A DNA stretch of 64,000 bases, from positions 62,001-126,000 of the forward strand of contig NZ_CP155731.1 in the NCBI RefSeq assembly GCF_039724765.1, read 5' to 3'. Position 1 is the first letter of the stretch, and every line of letters starts with the position of its first letter. The position numbers and the translations under genes are program-made. The notes under the pieces are model-generated. The model was not told the origin of the DNA. It was given only the letters and a program-made list of their open reading frames with translations, and did no database searches. Shown one piece after another: positions 61,798-64,000 of this stretch. Source of the stretch: Sagittula stellata E-37. Its GTDB lineage: Bacteria > Pseudomonadota > Alphaproteobacteria > Rhodobacterales > Rhodobacteraceae.

Positions 61798-62852
61798 TGA
61801 CCGACACCAGCACTGGAGAAGGACGGCAGATGCCGTCCTTCCCCCCATGGGCCAAGAAGACCCTGGGGACCGTAGCCACCGTTGCCGCGACCATCCTCGG
61901 TCTGCTCTTCGTGACCTTCATGATCGGCCGGGTGATGCCGATCGACCCCGTTCTGGCCGTCATCGGCGAACGGGCGACACAGGCGCAATACAACGCCACC
62001 TATCTCGAACTCGGACTCGACAAGCCGCTGCTGGTGCAGTTCGGCATCTACGTGAACGACGTGCTGCACGGCGACCTCGGACGGTCGATCCGCACCGGGC
62101 AGGAAGTCACCACCGACATCGCCCGCGTCTTTCCCGCGACACTGGAACTGGCCACACTCGGCACGCTGCTCGGCGTCGTGCTCGGCGTGCCGCTGGGGGT
62201 CATCGCCGCCGTCAAGCGCGGAAGCTGGATCGACCAGCTCGCCCGGTTCGTCGGCCTCATCGGGTATTCCATGCCGATCTTCTGGCTGGGCCTCGTCGGC
62301 CTTCTGGTGTTCTACGGCATCCTGGGCTGGGTCGCGGGCCCCGGACGGCTCGGCATCTTCTACCAGGGCATCGTCGAACCGATCACCGGCATGCTGCTGA
62401 TCGACTCGGCGCTACGCGGCGAATGGACCGTGTTCAAGGACGCCTTTTCGCACATCATCCTGCCCGCCTCGCTGCTGGGCTACTACTCCATGGCCTACAT
62501 CAGCCGCATGACCCGATCCTTCATGCTGGAGCAACTGAACTCCGAATACGTGACCACCGCCCGCGTGAAGGGCCTGTCCGAACGCAAGGTGATCTGGGGC
62601 CATGCCTTCCGCAACATCCGCATCCAGCTGGTGACGGTGATCGCTCTGGCCTACGCCAATCTGCTCGAAGGCTCCGTGCTGACGGAAATCATCTTCGCCT
62701 GGCCCGGCATCGGCCAGTACATCACCACCTCGCTGCTCGCCAACGACATGAACTCCGTGCTCGGCGGCACCATCGTGATCGGCACCATCTTCGTGGGCAT
62801 CAACATCTTCTCCGACCTGCTCTACCGCTTCTTCGATCCGAGGGCCAAATGA
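61797..62852 (+). CDS. ABC transporter permease, DppB type
   Basis: A 351-residue permease, longer than usual because of a 17-residue polar N-terminal extension before the first helix and an inserted loop near GWVAGPGRLGIFYQG. The EAA loop reads SEYVTTARVKGLSERK. The start ATG at 61797 overlaps the preceding TAA by one base. An alternative start at Met11 (61827) would shorten the polar extension. Confidence 0.93.
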   Translation: MTDTSTGEGRQMPSFPPWAKKTLGTVATVAATILGLLFVTFMIGRVMPIDPVLAVIGERATQAQYNATYLELGLDKPLLVQFGIYVNDVLHGDLGRSIRTGQEVTTDIARVFPATLELATLGTLLGVVLGVPLGVIAAVKRGSWIDQLARFVGLIGYSMPIFWLGLVGLLVFYGILGWVAGPGRLGIFYQGIVEPITGMLLIDSALRGEWTVFKDAFSHIILPASLLGYYSMAYISRMTRSFMLEQLNSEYVTTARVKGLSERKVIWGHAFRNIRIQLVTVIALAYANLLEGSVLTEIIFAWPGIGQYITTSLLANDMNSVLGGTIVIGTIFVGINIFSDLLYRFFDPRAK

Positions 62853-63760
62853 CCGACACGACCCTCCGCGCATGGCTCCTGAGCGACGAGCCGACCTCCC
62901 GCCGGCAGGCCCGCTTCTCGTCGTGGTACAAGGGCTGGCTGACCTTCCGGTCGAACCCGCTGGCGATGCTGGGCCTGATCGTGCTGGTGGTGCTGATCCT
63001 CGCCGCGATCTTCGCACCGCTGCTGGCGACGGACGATCCCTTTGCCCAGGACCTCGGCGCGCGCCTGCTTGCACCCGGAGAGCAGGGCCACATCTTCGGC
63101 ACCGACAGCCTGGGCCGCGACATCTATTCCCGCCTGCTCTACGGCGCGCGGATCTCGCTCTACATCGTGCTGCTCGTCGCCATGGTGGCGCCGCTCGTCG
63201 GGCTGATCATGGGCACCGTTTCGGGCTATGCGGGCGGCTGGGTGGACGTGATCCTGATGCGGATCACCGACATCTTCCTCGCCTTCCCGCGGCTGATCCT
63301 CGCGCTGGCTTTCGTCGCCGCCCTCGGCGCAGGGATCGAGAACGCGGTGCTGGCGATCTCGCTCACCGCCTGGCCGCCCTACGCCCGCATTGCCCGGGCC
63401 GAAACGCTGACCATCCGCAACTCCGACTACATCCACGCCGTCCGCCTGCAGGGCGCGGGACCGTTCCGCATCGTCACCAAACACATCTGGCCGCTCTGCA
63501 TCTCGTCGCTGGTGATCCGGGTGACGCTCGACATGGCGGGCATCATCCTGACCGCCGCAGGTCTGGGCTTCCTCGGGCTCGGCGCGCAGCCGCCCTCGCC
63601 GGAATGGGGGGCGATGATCTCCGAAGGGCGCAAGTACATCCTCGATTACTGGTGGGTCGCCACGATCCCCGGCATCGCGATCTTCGCCATCTCGCTCGCC
63701 TTCAACCTGCTGGGCGACGGCCTGCGCGACGTGCTCGACCCGAAGGAGGGCAACACATGA
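62849..63760 (+). CDS. ABC transporter permease, DppC type
   Basis: A 303-residue second permease: N-terminal helix about 37-60, HIFGTDSLGRDIYSRLLYGA near 87-106 (DppC hallmark), EAA loop YIHAVRLQGAGP. Start and stop overlap adjacent genes by 4 bp, so the dipeptide operon is tightly coupled. Confidence 0.95.
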   Translation: MTDTTLRAWLLSDEPTSRRQARFSSWYKGWLTFRSNPLAMLGLIVLVVLILAAIFAPLLATDDPFAQDLGARLLAPGEQGHIFGTDSLGRDIYSRLLYGARISLYIVLLVAMVAPLVGLIMGTVSGYAGGWVDVILMRITDIFLAFPRLILALAFVAALGAGIENAVLAISLTAWPPYARIARAETLTIRNSDYIHAVRLQGAGPFRIVTKHIWPLCISSLVIRVTLDMAGIILTAAGLGFLGLGAQPPSPEWGAMISEGRKYILDYWWVATIPGIAIFAISLAFNLLGDGLRDVLDPKEGNT

Positions 63761-64000
63761 CCGAAGCGCCCCTGCTCGACGTCGAAAACCTCTGGGTGAA
63801 GTTCCACACCCGCACAGGCATCGTCGATGCCGTGCGCGGCATCTCCTTCACGCTCGGCCGCGAACGGCTGGGCATCGTCGGCGAAAGCGGCTCGGGCAAG
63901 TCGATGACCGGCCGCGCCGTCCTGCGTCTGATCCACCCGCCGGGCCAGGTGACCGCCGACAAGCTGCAGGTGCACGGCGAGGACGTCATGACCATGCCGG
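63757..64000 (+). CDS. ABC transporter ATP-binding protein, DppD type (N-terminal part)
   Basis: The first 81 residues of a dipeptide-transporter ATPase are visible before the window ends. Walker A is GESGSGKS (about 42-49), after a DppD-type start LDVENLWVKFHT. The start overlaps the permease stop by 4 bp. The remaining domains and the expected DppF gene lie beyond the window. Confidence 0.92.
   Translation, partial: MTEAPLLDVENLWVKFHTRTGIVDAVRGISFTLGRERLGIVGESGSGKSMTGRAVLRLIHPPGQVTADKLQVHGEDVMTMP

Overview
The window is a GC-rich stretch of an alphaproteobacterial chromosome or large plasmid. It is most likely from the Rhodobacteraceae (Roseobacter group). This rests on gene content (TRAP and tripartite tricarboxylate transporters, many solute-binding-protein systems, PaaX-controlled phenylacetate genes), a TGA-N9-TCA iron box, and a terminator-like element after catB that I remember as common in that family. 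I could run no searches, so genus and species stay open. I saw no tRNA, rRNA, CRISPR array, insertion sequence, integrase or replication origin. Nearly every gene is catabolic, a transporter, or a local regulator.

Region 1 (1-11.5 kb) starts with a cut-off amidase, a SnoaL-like protein and an acetyltransferase. A leftward operon follows: class III aminotransferase, maleylacetate reductase, hydroxyquinol-type intradiol dioxygenase, TctC-TctB-TctA and an aldehyde dehydrogenase. A divergent AraC-type regulator and a MarR regulator flank it. It should funnel an imported compound through a hydroxyquinol-like ring to maleylacetate and 3-oxoadipate. Region 2 (11.6-19.5 kb) is the phenylacetyl-CoA epoxidase operon paaABCDE, an extra ferritin-like paa protein, paaZ and the repressor gene paaX. 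A C-terminal scrap of a thiolase gene lies in front of paaA. Region 3 (19.8-27.2 kb) carries catB and catA; an SCP2-like protein with an alpha/beta hydrolase; and an HpaB-type flavin monooxygenase operon with its flavin reductase and a stand-alone FAD synthetase domain, beside an IclR regulator.

Region 4 (27.5-36.5 kb) is a dipeptide-type ABC transporter with a cog3964 amidohydrolase inside the operon, then RidA, a convergent IclR regulator and a SelA-like PLP enzyme. These look like one pathway for an N-acylated or peptide-like amino compound. Region 5 (36.6-44.1 kb) is a leftward TRAP-transporter operon with a PEP-mutase/isocitrate-lyase family enzyme, an SDR, a D-2-hydroxyacid dehydrogenase, an HpcH/HpaI aldolase and a FadR-type regulator. 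Region 6 (44.5-48.4 kb) is a methyltransferase divergent from an iron-regulated-looking siderophore/heme-type ABC transporter.

Region 7 (48.7-64 kb) holds two divergent operons. The left one encodes NagA, a SIS-domain deaminase/isomerase, a UTRA-type GntR regulator and a BadF-type amino-sugar kinase. The right one encodes a MurQ-like etherase, a sugar ABC transporter, a Gfo/Idh oxidoreductase, a GNAT enzyme, an M19 dipeptidase and a dipeptide ABC transporter running off the window. Together they look like a salvage locus for both the sugar and the peptide halves of peptidoglycan fragments. I regard this as the most interesting system here.
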